64,000 nt of DNA from Methanolobus sp. (GCF_016278365.1 NZ_JADQBZ010000008.1:186001-250000), one strand, 5' to 3'; positions 9,535 through 18,852 are shown, numbered from the stretch's first letter. Notes: generated by a model from the sequence alone, not told the origin. A program made the numbers and translations.

Positions 9535-9816
9535 TTATTTCAACTCTGGTGATTTCAGGGAGACCCGGAAATCCCAATTTAATTTATTTTTATTTACAGG
9601 TATGAAATTACATCTGATCATCGCTTCTTTGAACTGCTTATTTGTGATAAAGAAACCATCTTGTGATTCTTCAAACAAAGTTTTAAGTGCATAACTAGTG
9701 TAATTTTTATTTGGTGTTTTTTGTGGGAGTACATTTGACATAATCCACTTGTCTATGGTTTCTTTTTCAATGTCGCTTAATTCAAAATCACTCATTTTAC
9801 TCAATCCTGTATTCAT
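9535..9816 (-). CDS. Small hypothetical protein, mobile-element-like
   Basis: 93 residues. The stretch SYALKTLFEESQDGFFITNKQFKEAMIRCNF, with NKLNWDFRV near the end, resembles small helical domains found in phage- and plasmid-encoded proteins, but I cannot name the family. The N-terminus (SDIEKETIDKWIMSNVL) is helical and charged. An antisense frame over the same bases looks like a shadow. It stands alone between a gene-free stretch and the TetR operon. Confidence 0.45.
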   Translation of the reverse strand: MNTGLSKMSDFELSDIEKETIDKWIMSNVLPQKTPNKNYTSYALKTLFEESQDGFFITNKQFKEAMIRCNFIPVNKNKLNWDFRVSLKSPELK

Positions 9817-10141
9817 AATTTGTCAACAAAGTATACTGAACTGTGCCTTGATTTTCTTTACTTGTGACTCATACATTTATAAAGCCACCCTAAGAGCACA
9901 CAGGTAAGAGTCAATACAGCCTGACAGTGACAAAGACAGAAGGAAAAGGAGATGATTCTACCCCTCAAATACTGCCTCATCACAAGTATCAATGCAATAT
10001 ACTCCTCACTCATTGAACTTTTTCAACTTTTCCCTGGAAAGCCATAGTAGAGGCTTTGAAGAAGGGTGAAAAGTCAATTTAGTTATTTCGGCAAAGAAGA
10101 AGGTATTTGGAAAAATTATATAGTTAAGAAATCTTAATAAT

Positions 10142-10867
10142 TTAAGATGTCTTTGTCTTTCTCTTCTCAGGTGCCACAGGCTCGGTTAAAAAGAATCCAA
10201 ATGATGCGAGATCTTTGACATCCATTTTGTGAGTTTTCTCACCGGAAGAGATAGCAGGAGTTATGAAACGGAAAAACTCACGGGCAAAATGCTCATAGCT
10301 GAACCCCTCCGCTTCGAGTGCCAGTTTCCATTTATTTTCCATTGACAAGATGCCCATGAAGGATATCATAAGGTACATAGAGATCAGGAATGGATCGAGA
10401 TCGTCCCGGATCGTACCGTCATCAATACCCTCCTGGATCGCATCCCGCAGGATCATGCGGCAGGTACCATATCCCTTTCCAATCTCTGCAGTACACGGGT
10501 TCTCTTTGGAAAAACGCTCAGAGCCGTAAAAATGAATAATTCGAAGATAATCGGGATATTCCTGTGAATATTGGTAATAGGCCTGACCCATCAGGGCTAC
10601 CTTGACAACACCCGGCACTTGTTTCTCCATGCATTCCATGTATTTTTCTTTAAGGATCCGGATACCACGGAGGACAATATTTGCAAAAAGAGTCTCCTTA
10701 TTTTTAAAATACAGATAAATGGTAGCTTTGTTCAGTTCGACTTCGTGGGCGATGTCTTCCATTGAAACATCTTCATAACTCCTTGAAAAAAAGAGACGCT
10801 CGGCTGCATCAATGATCTCGGTCTTTCGCTGTTCCTTCTCCCGTTGTCTTCTATCGGCGATTCCCAT
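10142..10867 (-). CDS. TetR-family repressor
   Basis: About 241 residues. A TetR helix-turn-helix covers residues ~13-60 (IIDAAERLFFSRSYEDVSMEDIAHEVELNKATIYLYFKN in pieces), followed by a long helical ligand/dimer domain. An earlier ATG at 10873 exists, but AGGTGG sits 7 bases before the ATG at 10867 and only 1 base before the earlier one, so I prefer 10867. The gene lies 42 bases downstream of the flavodoxin-ferredoxin gene on the same strand, so the two probably form one operon. It probably represses that operon through the TTAGT/ACTAA repeat near 11870-11884. The inducer is unknown. Confidence 0.88.
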   Translation of the reverse strand: MGIADRRQREKEQRKTEIIDAAERLFFSRSYEDVSMEDIAHEVELNKATIYLYFKNKETLFANIVLRGIRILKEKYMECMEKQVPGVVKVALMGQAYYQYSQEYPDYLRIIHFYGSERFSKENPCTAEIGKGYGTCRMILRDAIQEGIDDGTIRDDLDPFLISMYLMISFMGILSMENKWKLALEAEGFSYEHFAREFFRFITPAISSGEKTHKMDVKDLASFGFFLTEPVAPEKRKTKTS

Positions 10868-10909
10868 ATCCATTCCACCTAAGCTCTATTTAATTTAAAA
10901 GCTTACTCA

Positions 10910-11719
10910 TTAGATAAAACATTCAGGTTCCTTCCGTTGGCTATAGAGCGTATGAAGGCGCACTGATGCGTCTTTGACCATTCCCGGCTTCATCGATCTG
11001 GCATTTTGCGGGCAGTTTTTGATACACGCGCAGCAGGTAATGCATTTTTCCTTATCGACCAAACTGGGATTTTCTGGATCAACAGCACCAACAGGACACT
11101 TCTCTGCACATATCCCACACTGCGAACACTCATCACTGACTGCGATGAAATCAACGATCCATAATTTTGTAACTCCTCCATAAGGATAAGTGCCAGGCAC
11201 ATGCACATCAGAAATCTGGGAGATTGATGAGATGGAGTGTAGTTTTTTACGTATTTCCCGTCCAAGTACTTCTGCATGATTCAAATCCTTTTCATCGGGA
11301 CGTCCCTGTGCTGTTGCTGTCTTAGGATCTGAGAATGAGTGTTCCCCGATATATGCTGCACAGGCAATGGGGATGCATCCACATTTCATCACAATGTTTT
11401 TTACTTCGAGTAATGCGTCGTCATATACCCGATTGCCATAAACCACAACACAAACCGTGGGTGTATTATGAGCTTGAATTGCATTCAGCCATTCATTTAA
11501 TAATGCCGGCACTCTTCCCATATACACGGGAACTGCAACAACAAGCAATTCATTTTCCGAGGTCATTAATGGTTGTTTTCTTGCATCTGGTCTGGTAATA
11601 TCAATCAATTCCATGGTGCCTGGATTAATACCATCTGCAATGCCCAGAGCAACCGCTTTTGTTGTCCCGGTCGGTGAGAAATAAACTAATTTCACAGATT
11701 CTATTTCCATTTCATTCAC
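10910..11719 (-). CDS. EFR1-type flavodoxin-ferredoxin fusion
   Basis: 269 residues. The N-terminal ~170 residues are a flavodoxin fold with the FMN phosphate loop FSPTGTTKAVA near 14-24. The C-terminus has two [4Fe-4S] motifs, CSQCGICAEKCP and CITCCACIKNCP. Such fusions carry electrons within the cytoplasm, and flavin chemistry is likely, but the partner enzyme is unknown. It is the first gene of an operon with the TetR regulator. Two nearby Met codons (residues 1 and 4) share a GGAGTG site, so the exact start is uncertain by three residues. Confidence 0.87.
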   Translation of the reverse strand: MNEMEIESVKLVYFSPTGTTKAVALGIADGINPGTMELIDITRPDARKQPLMTSENELLVVAVPVYMGRVPALLNEWLNAIQAHNTPTVCVVVYGNRVYDDALLEVKNIVMKCGCIPIACAAYIGEHSFSDPKTATAQGRPDEKDLNHAEVLGREIRKKLHSISSISQISDVHVPGTYPYGGVTKLWIVDFIAVSDECSQCGICAEKCPVGAVDPENPSLVDKEKCITCCACIKNCPQNARSMKPGMVKDASVRLHTLYSQRKEPECFI

Positions 11720-11861
11720 TCCATCAATTGTTTATGAATTTACAGATAATGCATTTCATTCGACATCACTTTCAAGATACTCGGGGTTCGCTTTCCGTCC
11801 AGTACCGTCCAGTAAACGCCCAGGTTTTATATTGAGCGTATTTACTCAAAGTTAGATTATA

Positions 11862-11898
11862 ACTACTAGTTAGTGAATAACTAATATTTAGTATAAAT
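11862..11898 (-). promoter_or_regulatory. Promoter and likely TetR operator of the ferredoxin operon
   Basis: On the minus strand an AT-rich TATA-like run (ATATTTATACTAAATATTAG, 11901-11882) leads into an inverted repeat TTAGT-GAATA-ACTAA at 11870-11884. A dyad at this position would block transcription start, as expected of an autoregulated TetR operon. Confidence 0.45.
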
Positions 11899-12016
11899 AT
11901 GTATCTCACGGGAAGATATCAAATACCGGAAGAAGGTTAAAATATTATGCCTGATGGATAAGAAATTGAACAAATAAAAGTAAAACTTCTAGCTTATTCA
12001 CATTGTTGCTTCCATC

Positions 12017-12085
12017 CTAAAGCAGCAAAAGAACTTCCGTTCTCTTCTCTGATGCAAACAACACATCAAGCAGTGATTTCTTCAT
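12017..12085 (-). pseudogene. Stub of a ninth Msr regulator gene
   Basis: From an ATG at 12085 the minus strand reads MKKSLLDVLFASEKRTEVLL then LL and a TAG where intact paralogs have Gln or Lys (compare MKKTLLDVIFASEKRKNTLL in the gene at 13890-14684). Downstream similarity fades within about ten codons. Only the first 22 codons survive, so this is a truncated relic. Confidence 0.75.
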
Positions 12086-12203
12086 TTGCAGTGTATTCTC
12101 TAAACTAATTGCAATTAAGAATATTTCACTCAAACATATTTCTTATGCATCTCTGATCCTTATACTACTTTAGAGCCTGCTTTCGTACTTTTGAAAATAT
12201 GCA

Positions 12204-13505
12204 TCATTCCTCCAGTTGGAAAAATGTCCTGAATATCTCGATGGAGTCCAGGAAGTCCTGTTTGCCCATCAGCTCCCTGGCTGAATGCATTGCCAGCATC
12301 GGCACCCCTACATCCACAACATGAACAGGCATATATTTGCTAAGCAAAGGACCCAGGGTCGTTCCGCCGGGTTGGTCCGAATGGTTCACGAACTTTTGAT
12401 ATTTTAAACCGGCTCTGTCACACAGCTGCTGAAAAGCTGCAATGGTCTCCACTTCCGATGCATAGGAACGATTACAACTGATCTTGATAGCCATCCCCTT
12501 GTTCATCACTGGCTTATTAGTGATATCGCTCTTTTCACTGTAATTGGGATGCAATCCATGGGCACAGTCAGCCGAGATCACAAAGAAGTTCATCGCCTGA
12601 TGGTTGGGTTGTTCCCTCACCGACGTGCCCATGCGAATTCTCTCCAGAATAGTGCGCAGCATCATGGAGTCAGCACCCTGGCGGGTCATGGAACCGATCT
12701 CCTCATTGTCCATGAATGCCACCATGTTAATCCCGTCCTTATGCTTCGACTCGACAAGAGCTTCCATAGCAGCATACACCATGGACAGGTCGTCGATCCT
12801 TGGACAGGAGATAAATTCCTCTCTAGCCCCCACCAGTATACCTTCTTCGCAACAATAGACGCTTAGATCCATGTCCAGAATATCTTCACGGCAGACCCCG
12901 GCTTCCCCCGCAACCAGATCCAACAGGTAATTATCTCTGACCTCATCTTCTATCAACCGGGTCAGGAGAGGTTGCATTTCTTTTTGAACCTTGATCTCCA
13001 CACCTTTATTGACCTCGCGATTCATATGGATGGCCAGATTAGGGATGATAAGTAAAGGCCTTTGGAAATCCAGATGGATCACTTTGGGCTTAAGAACATC
13101 GTCCGATTTCACAGCTATTCTTCCTGCAATGGATAAAGGACGATCGAACCATGTGTTCAGGATAGGGCCGCCGTAACGTTCCACATTCAGTGTCAGCAAC
13201 CTTTCACTGTTCACCTCTGGATTGGGTTTGACCCTGAATCCGGGATTATCCGTATGCGCAGCAATAATCCTCACCCATTTTGCTGGAAACTGGTCGCTTC
13301 CGACAGTAAAGCCCACCAGCATGGAAGGATATGGGGTCAGATAGTATTTCCCCGACTCATTCAAGGTCCATAGGTCATTCATTTTCAATTCCATGAAACC
13401 TTCAGCTTCCAGACGTTCTCTTATGGAATCTACCGTCTGAACGGGTGTTGTCGCTTTTTTCATAAATCCAAAAAAATCATTGATATAATCCCTGATATGA
13501 CCCAT
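12204..13505 (-). CDS. M18-family metalloaminopeptidase (aspartyl aminopeptidase type)
   Basis: About 433 residues. M18 hallmarks are the metal-binding AAHTDNPGF near 82-90, FMDNEEIGS with the catalytic and bridging acids in the middle, and AMHSARE near the C-terminus carrying the last metal His. The family forms large cytosolic dodecamers that remove N-terminal acidic or neutral residues from peptides. A GTG at 13523 gives six more residues, but AAGGTGG lies 5 bases before ATG 13505, so I take that start. It is monocistronic with no evident partners. M18 enzymes are more typical of bacteria and eukaryotes, so transfer is possible. Confidence 0.9.
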   Translation of the reverse strand: MGHIRDYINDFFGFMKKATTPVQTVDSIRERLEAEGFMELKMNDLWTLNESGKYYLTPYPSMLVGFTVGSDQFPAKWVRIIAAHTDNPGFRVKPNPEVNSERLLTLNVERYGGPILNTWFDRPLSIAGRIAVKSDDVLKPKVIHLDFQRPLLIIPNLAIHMNREVNKGVEIKVQKEMQPLLTRLIEDEVRDNYLLDLVAGEAGVCREDILDMDLSVYCCEEGILVGAREEFISCPRIDDLSMVYAAMEALVESKHKDGINMVAFMDNEEIGSMTRQGADSMMLRTILERIRMGTSVREQPNHQAMNFFVISADCAHGLHPNYSEKSDITNKPVMNKGMAIKISCNRSYASEVETIAAFQQLCDRAGLKYQKFVNHSDQPGGTTLGPLLSKYMPVHVVDVGVPMLAMHSARELMGKQDFLDSIEIFRTFFQLEE

Positions 13506-13889
13506 ATTTGCCACCTTTCTCACGATACCCTATTCATTCAACTTTGCAATTACCTTTAAACTATTCTTTTCAGAGTTTCTCACTTGTGGGAGATTAAATA
13601 ATGACAAAATCTTTTTTCTTTTGTTTTAGTGTCATAGTAGATAATAGATTCTCAGGATACTTAATACTGTATTAATACTGTAACTTATACTAAGAAATAA
13701 GTCTCTGGGACAAGGGTGCAATTCATCAACTCAGCCCGTAGAAATAAACGACTTTTTAATTAGACCTGTTTTCAAATTATTTTCTTTGTTAAACTTACTA
13801 AATAAGTTGATACTTTTATACGTGCTTTCTATTTTCAACAAAACGACACTAGTGCCATAATATGAAAAGACTAAAATAAAAAAGAATAA
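13506..13889. other. Intergenic spacer
   Basis: No gene recognised. It contains a short tandem ATTAATACTGT repeat near 13669-13682 and the 3' end of the Msr gene at 13890. AT-rich runs upstream of 13505 are the likely aminopeptidase promoter. Confidence 0.35.
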
Positions 13890-14684
13890 CTAAACTACAG
13901 TTATTGGTATGGCATCTTTTAAATAATACTCGAACAGGTTCTTTGCCCATATTAATGCAGTGGGATTACAGGAAGATACATATTTGTGGTCGTAATTCCC
14001 TTCATTAGTGAGTAACCTCATCATAAAGGAAACTTCATTGTATCCGAATGCCACGAAATCCATTCTTTTTGGATATAGGCATACTTTGTTAAGATTACTT
14101 CCAAGAAGATTCCTCAAAGGTTCGTTCTGTTCCTCGTTAATTTTTGCGAGAAGCTCTGTGGAGACCACCAGAGACATGTTTACTCCATGTTTCTTGAAAT
14201 CTTCAAGTAATGATGGAAAACCAGGGAAAATAAATGTCGTGACAGAAACCTGGAATGCGGATTTTTTGGCATTTTCTACTTCTTGTTTACTAGGTTCACA
14301 CACTTCTGTCGAAGGAGGATTTGTTACCACTGTGCAAGGTCCAAGTTCACTAAGTCTTTTATATAAGTGCGGAGGAATAAAGTCCAGATTGTGGGTTCCC
14401 CAGTAATCAATGTCACTGTCAGCAACTTCAACAATATCTAGAAGCGGGATCATCTTATTAACTATCAGCTTCCCGATGGCCGTTAATTCGTAAGTATCAT
14501 TGTAGTGAGTAACAAGATGATGCTCTTCAAGTACCTTTATCTGAGGAAGTAGTGCCTGTCTTGTGGTATCAAGAGATAGGAGAAGATTTTCCATATCCTG
14601 TGCTCTATCCTGTAGCAGCAGGAGAGTGTTTTTCCTCTTCTCTGATGCAAATATCACATCAAGCAATGTTTTTTTCACTTGCAC
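13890..14684 (-). CDS. Msr-type transcriptional regulator (winged helix + FilR1)
   Basis: About 264 residues with the family order: winged helix (SEKRKNTLLLLQDRAQDMENLLLSLDTTRQALLPQ in pieces), FilR1 domain with DYWGTHNLDFIPPHL near 91-105, and ALIWAKNLFEYYLKDAIP at the end. Two GTG codons (14684, 14678) are possible starts. AGGATGT lies 6 bases before the second, which also matches the MKK(T/P)LLDV start of its paralogs, so 14678 is more likely. Its own controlled genes are not evident; the next gene left is the M18 peptidase. Confidence 0.87.
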   Translation of the reverse strand: MQVKKTLLDVIFASEKRKNTLLLLQDRAQDMENLLLSLDTTRQALLPQIKVLEEHHLVTHYNDTYELTAIGKLIVNKMIPLLDIVEVADSDIDYWGTHNLDFIPPHLYKRLSELGPCTVVTNPPSTEVCEPSKQEVENAKKSAFQVSVTTFIFPGFPSLLEDFKKHGVNMSLVVSTELLAKINEEQNEPLRNLLGSNLNKVCLYPKRMDFVAFGYNEVSFMMRLLTNEGNYDHKYVSSCNPTALIWAKNLFEYYLKDAIPITVV

Positions 14685-14950
14685 ACATCCTAGTGATCAA
14701 CTGTAATTTCAGATAGCACTACATTAAATGATGAGCTATTGATATTTATAAGAAATTAAATCAGCTTCAATAAATATTTTTATGTTTTAACGGAGTTAAC
14801 TTCCTCACTTTATGGAAATCTGTTCCACATATCCGACTTTTCCTTACATGAAAATTCAGACTTAGAAGTTCATTACTTATTTAACTTATAAAAAAGCATA
14901 TAGAATTACTACATTGGAAGTGTGGTAAAATAAAAACAATAATCATAATA

Positions 14951-15616
14951 GTGCTACTTTTAATGATAGTACCTGTAAGTGCTGTTTCTGGTGAGAATGA
15001 TATTGATTACGATACGTACAGGAACAGCTGGGATTTACTTAATGAGGATAAAAATGACTGGGTATGTGTGGACCATGCAGTAAATTACTCAAGACACAAT
15101 CCTGAATGGGGGATAGTTATCCCTTCGCCATCGCCGCGTTTTAGTGTTCAGCCCCACATGACGAATTATAAGATCAATGGCAATACTCTTTTGATACACG
15201 AAGCGCAGGTAAACATCACATATGAGCTCGAAATCGTGGATGGGACCATGATAGTTCCTTATTATGATGATTTTCCAGGTTCGTTCACAAGATACTGGGA
15301 AGGTAGCACATATTTCCATTTCATCCCAAATGAAACAGGTGTGGTCAGGGTATATACTGTTTTAAAAGATAATCGTGATGAGTTTTTTGATTATGGTCAT
15401 ATAAATCAGGGTAACGTTACAAACACTACAGTAGAACTTGATTACAATGCTACTTCCGTGGTGTCCCAGAGTAATGTCGGCAGCACAACTGATGATAAAA
15501 ATATATCAAATCATAAAATCACTGATGATCACTATCTTGAAAGTATTGATGAGCCAGAGGGATATATCACAAAATTTATCCAGTTCATAAAATCATTCAT
15601 AGGTGCATTTAGATAG
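14951..15616 (+). CDS. Secreted protein of unknown function; probable non-AUG start at 14930
   Basis: The frame from GTG 14951 gives 221 residues starting inside a signal peptide (LLLMIVPVSAVSG). Extending 7 codons to an ATA at 14930 gives a complete signal sequence (K-T-I-I-I-I-V-L-L-L-M) preceded by GGAAGTGTGG. A TATA box at 14886-14896 places transcription start near 14913-14918, so there is no room for an upstream start. The mature part is beta-rich and exported, with several N-glycosylation sequons (NVT, NTT, NAT) in its C-terminal half and no recognised domain. It may be a surface protein. Confidence 0.6.
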   Translation: MLLLMIVPVSAVSGENDIDYDTYRNSWDLLNEDKNDWVCVDHAVNYSRHNPEWGIVIPSPSPRFSVQPHMTNYKINGNTLLIHEAQVNITYELEIVDGTMIVPYYDDFPGSFTRYWEGSTYFHFIPNETGVVRVYTVLKDNRDEFFDYGHINQGNVTNTTVELDYNATSVVSQSNVGSTTDDKNISNHKITDDHYLESIDEPEGYITKFIQFIKSFIGAFR

Positions 15617-15966
15617 TTTGTGCATTAGTTGGTTGAAGCACCAACCCAACTTATTAAATCTGGCCCAATAAAAGTACATTGAACTTGCTAATAAGTTAAA
15701 AACACAAAGAGAACCATAAGCTAAAATCAACGGGAACGAACTATTGGGACTTATGATTGATATCTTCCAGACAATATTGTTAAAATAAGTGTTTTTGGCG
15801 GAGATGGTGCTATGGGTCAATTACTTTTAAAATAAGCTCTTGAAGAAGTATTACATCAAAACGTGTGTTGTATGGATCCTGATAAAATCACTTTTTAATA
15901 AGTAATATTGTTATCGAAAATAACTTATCTGCTGAGCTTATTCAATCTATTAGGGGGTTATAATCA
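15617..15966. other. Intergenic spacer
   Basis: No convincing gene. A minus-strand frame at 15593-15820 overlaps the preceding gene and has no protein-like character. The right end holds the promoter and the GGGGGT ribosome site (about 15953-15958) of the lipoprotein gene. Confidence 0.35.
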
Positions 15967-16350
15967 GTGAGAAAGCAGCTGATAATATTGTTTGTAGTGC
16001 TGGCAGCTGTGTTTATGGCTATCGGATGCACTGAAGGTGGCGATGTTAATGTGACACCGCCAGAGGCTGACATTGAAGGTGGTGATGTTGATGTTAATGT
16101 AACACCGCCAGAGACCGATATTGAAAGTGGTGATGTCAATGTAACACCACCAGAGAACATAACTGTACCTGAGGTTGATGTCGAAGGTGGCGATATTAAT
16201 GTGACACCGCCAGATGTTGATGTTGACACAGAGAATGTAAGTATACCGGATGTAGACATAGACACAGAGAATGTAACTGTACCTGAACCTGAGGTTGATG
16301 TAGACACAGAGAATGTAACTGTGCCTGATGTAGATGTGGATAGCAATTGA
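15967..16350 (+). CDS. Repetitive acidic lipoprotein with N-x-T sequons
   Basis: 127 residues from GTG 15967. Residues 1-21 are a lipoprotein signal ending in AIGC (C21). The rest is low-complexity repeats alternating DVNVTPPE, GGDV and DVDTENVTVP. It is very acidic and has about eight N-x-T/S sequons, several followed by PP. This suggests an extended, possibly glycosylated stalk anchored in the membrane, perhaps below the S-layer. No enzyme domain is present. Frames on the opposite strand are artefacts of the repeats. It ends at a strong terminator and is probably monocistronic. Confidence 0.75.
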   Translation: MRKQLIILFVVLAAVFMAIGCTEGGDVNVTPPEADIEGGDVDVNVTPPETDIESGDVNVTPPENITVPEVDVEGGDINVTPPDVDVDTENVSIPDVDIDTENVTVPEPEVDVDTENVTVPDVDVDSN

Positions 16351-16398
16351 TCCCACTGAAGTTACTCTAACTTAAGAAGATACATTCTTCTAAAATTC

Positions 16399-16431
16399 AG
16401 GCATCGTGGTTAACACGGTGCCTATGTTTTT
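16399..16431 (+). terminator. Hairpin-plus-T-run terminator of the lipoprotein gene
   Basis: AGGCATCGTG (16399-16408) pairs with CACGGTGCCT (16414-16423) through ten pairs with one G-T wobble around a GTTAA loop. A T-run follows at 16425-16430. This is an intrinsic-terminator shape, less usual in archaea than a bare T-run. Confidence 0.65.
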
Positions 16432-16639
16432 AATGTGAGAGATAATGCCTTTTAAAGAGTCCCTATTTTCCTATTCAGCATAAGGAATGATGAATATCTT
16501 CTGCTTAGTAACTCACAATCCTGTTTTTCAATAGTATATCCGAACTCACTTTAATTAACAGTTTCATTTTACCAATCAATTGCCAAGCAATTTCCCTGGT
16601 TTCCACTGACATCTCTGCAAGTCCTTATTATCCATTATT

Positions 16640-17281
16640 TCAATGATTTTCCGTGGATCTTTTTAGTATACTCCAGACTATGATAGGTATTGCAATCCCA
16701 AAAAACAATGGGAGCAACCATTCAGAAAAGTTATCAGAAGTACTTCCAACATAAGCATAATACACTGAAACAGGAATTATTCCGAGTAAGCTCAGGATAA
16801 TGAATTTGCTCCAGGAGATTCTTGTAAGCCCGGCAAAACAAGCCATTGTCTCAGACACTATTGGAATCATTTTTGAAAGGATTAGTATTCCTTCTCCCCA
16901 CTTTATGAACCATTCGTCCATGGATTGTTTTTCTGCTTTGTCAAGGAATAGTCGTGTTTTTCCCAGTTTCCTTGTTATGGCAAATCCTGCCAATGAAGCA
17001 AGCAGAGATCCTGTGACGTTTATCAATGTTCCTATGAAAACCCCGTAATAAGCTCCGGAAAAAGTCATTAATACTGTGGAAGGCATTGGGAGAATAAGGT
17101 CGATAACGAGAAAGAATATTATTATAGCTGCTGCAAAAGGACCTGATCCCACAACAAGTAAATTAATTTTTTCAAAGGTTATTAAGCCCGAAGTCTCAAA
17201 TATCATAAACAAAAAAAGGAATGCAGAAGCAAGTATTACAGGAATGTGTTTCCAGCTTAAGGCTTTTTTACCTTTTCTCAT
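16640..17281 (-). CDS. DedA-family (VTT domain) membrane protein
   Basis: 213 residues with about five or six membrane segments. The VTT/SNARE-associated core is visible around 65-150: LILPMPSTVLMTFSGAYYG, then GSLLASLAGFAITRKLGK. DedA proteins act as lipid scramblases or proton-linked carriers in the membrane; the substrate of this one is unknown. AAGGAAAG precedes the ATG by about 7 bases. It is followed on the same strand by no close partner and appears monocistronic. Confidence 0.85.
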   Translation of the reverse strand: MRKGKKALSWKHIPVILASAFLFLFMIFETSGLITFEKINLLVVGSGPFAAAIIIFFLVIDLILPMPSTVLMTFSGAYYGVFIGTLINVTGSLLASLAGFAITRKLGKTRLFLDKAEKQSMDEWFIKWGEGILILSKMIPIVSETMACFAGLTRISWSKFIILSLLGIIPVSVYYAYVGSTSDNFSEWLLPLFFGIAIPIIVWSILKRSTENH

Positions 17282-17489
17282 ATAATTTCTTTCCTTTTAA
17301 TCTACGGTCTTAGTATGAAATTTGGTATCCTTCAATTGTTGTCTCACATCTTCAGCCGTTTCTCACATGTTTGATATTTCCACTTAAGATGCGATATTTG
17401 GATTATGGGGGACCAAAATCAAGCTATTGGGACCGAGTTACCTGCCCCTCGAGAGTTAACCTGCGAAAACTAACAGCAATAAAAAATTA

Positions 17490-18275
17490 TTAAAGCTCGG
17501 TTATTGGGATGGAGTCTCTCCTGTAATATTCAAATAGTTCCTTTACCCATTCAACTGCTTCTGCATCAAAGGAGATGAGATATTTGTAATCATACTCCCC
17601 GGTGATTGTTAACGGACTCATTCTCATATACAGGTCATTGTAAGCAAATGACATGAATTTCATCTCCTTGTTATAAACTGAAATATGAAAGAGCTTACTT
17701 TTAATTAGCTTCGCAAAGACTTCATTGGCATTGGTCACAGATGAGTCAAGCATATCAGGGGAAGCGATAACATGCACATCTATCTCAAGTTGAACGAGAT
17801 CAGCGAACAGTTCAATGAACTGAGGATGATAAAATATAGTAGCTACATTAAGTGAGTTCGATTTACTCGAAGTATCATAGAAATCCTTTAAGAGGTCATG
17901 TATTTCAAGGAGTGTGGGGACCATGACCTTACTGTTCCTTATCTCGCTTATCCTTTCTAAAAGGTGAGGGGGGATAAAACTGAAGTCGTGATTTCCCCAA
18001 TACTCAATATCAATCTCAAAAGTATCAAGAATATCCAACAGAGGAGTCATCTTTTCAACTATAAGTTTTCCAATCGTTGTCAGATTATAAGTATCATTCT
18101 CATGTAGAATAAGATGATGTTCTTCCAGTATCCTTATCTGAGGAAGCAATGATTGCCTGGTTGTCTTGAGGGCACTGAGAATATATTCCATTTCCTGTGC
18201 CCCACTTTGCAGCAACAGAAGAACTCCTTTTCTCTTCTCAGATACAAATATGACATCAAGCAAAGGTTTCTTCAT
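17490..18275 (-). CDS. Msr-type transcriptional regulator (winged helix + FilR1)
   Basis: 261 residues. The start MKKPLLDVIFVSEKRKGVLL and LKTTRQSLLPQIRILEEHHL show the winged helix. The FilR1 domain includes EYWGNHDFSFIPPHLLERI, and the C-terminus is AVEWVKELFEYYRRDSIP. It is close in form to the paralogs at 39019 and 39947. The flanking DedA gene is not an obvious target. It is probably DNA-binding in the cytoplasm; its effector is unknown. Confidence 0.87.
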   Translation of the reverse strand: MKKPLLDVIFVSEKRKGVLLLLQSGAQEMEYILSALKTTRQSLLPQIRILEEHHLILHENDTYNLTTIGKLIVEKMTPLLDILDTFEIDIEYWGNHDFSFIPPHLLERISEIRNSKVMVPTLLEIHDLLKDFYDTSSKSNSLNVATIFYHPQFIELFADLVQLEIDVHVIASPDMLDSSVTNANEVFAKLIKSKLFHISVYNKEMKFMSFAYNDLYMRMSPLTITGEYDYKYLISFDAEAVEWVKELFEYYRRDSIPITEL

Positions 18276-18569
18276 TTGTGGACCTTCTATAAAGCAATTA
18301 TAATTTCAGATAGGACTATATTTAATTATACGCCTTCTATTACTTATAATATTTTGAAGCGGTTTATATAGTTAATATGGTGCCTTAAAGGATTCTTACG
18401 GCATAGCTGTTTTATTTAAGAGTTAAGAGTAGTGTAAGCTTTTCTCAATAGAGGCAGGAATAAATATTTAGTCTCGTGTGTTTGCAAAATGAGGTTATCC
18501 AATTAGAATTTTGATTTTAAAGCCTATTCATTTTTTCATTAAGACCATCTGTTTTTCAAACTATTATAT

Positions 18570-18830
18570 AAGACACAGACCTACAGGATCAACAGAGATC
18601 TGCAAAAACGTTGGGTCTTAAAGCCCCGCGAAAAATAGGATCCGTGTAAATCCTGTGTGAATCCATGTATGAAAGAATCTATAAATGTAACTTAACAATT
18701 GGAAGCTAAGGATAAAGACCGTCTGAATATCTAAGACACTGGTTAAAAAGACGAATGCGGATCATGAAATACTAAGGAACGCCGTCAAATTAGAACGGGA
18801 GGGTTTCAGGAGCTAATTAGAGACTATCAA
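18570..18830 (+). repeat. Dispersed repeat, copy A
   Basis: 18570-18667 and 18751-18830 match, in reverse orientation, a second copy at 35730-35925. Shared blocks include ACAGGATCAACAGAGAT, GCAAAAACGTTG, CCCCGCGAAAAAT and AAATTAGAACGGGAGGGTTT. Copy A carries about 80 extra bases between the two blocks. It has no intact gene. Confidence 0.75.
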
Positions 18831-18852
18831 AACAAATACCTAAAATTGCGGC

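Noticed and set aside
10990-11277. Second minus-strand frame inside the flavodoxin-ferredoxin gene
   Set aside because: Different frame over the [4Fe-4S] motifs; the main frame carries the conserved residues.
15942-16356. Long antisense frames (130-134 residues) over the repetitive lipoprotein gene
   Set aside because: They consist of repeats that mirror the plus-strand codons, have no start site and no protein-like composition. The plus strand has a ribosome site, signal peptide and terminator.
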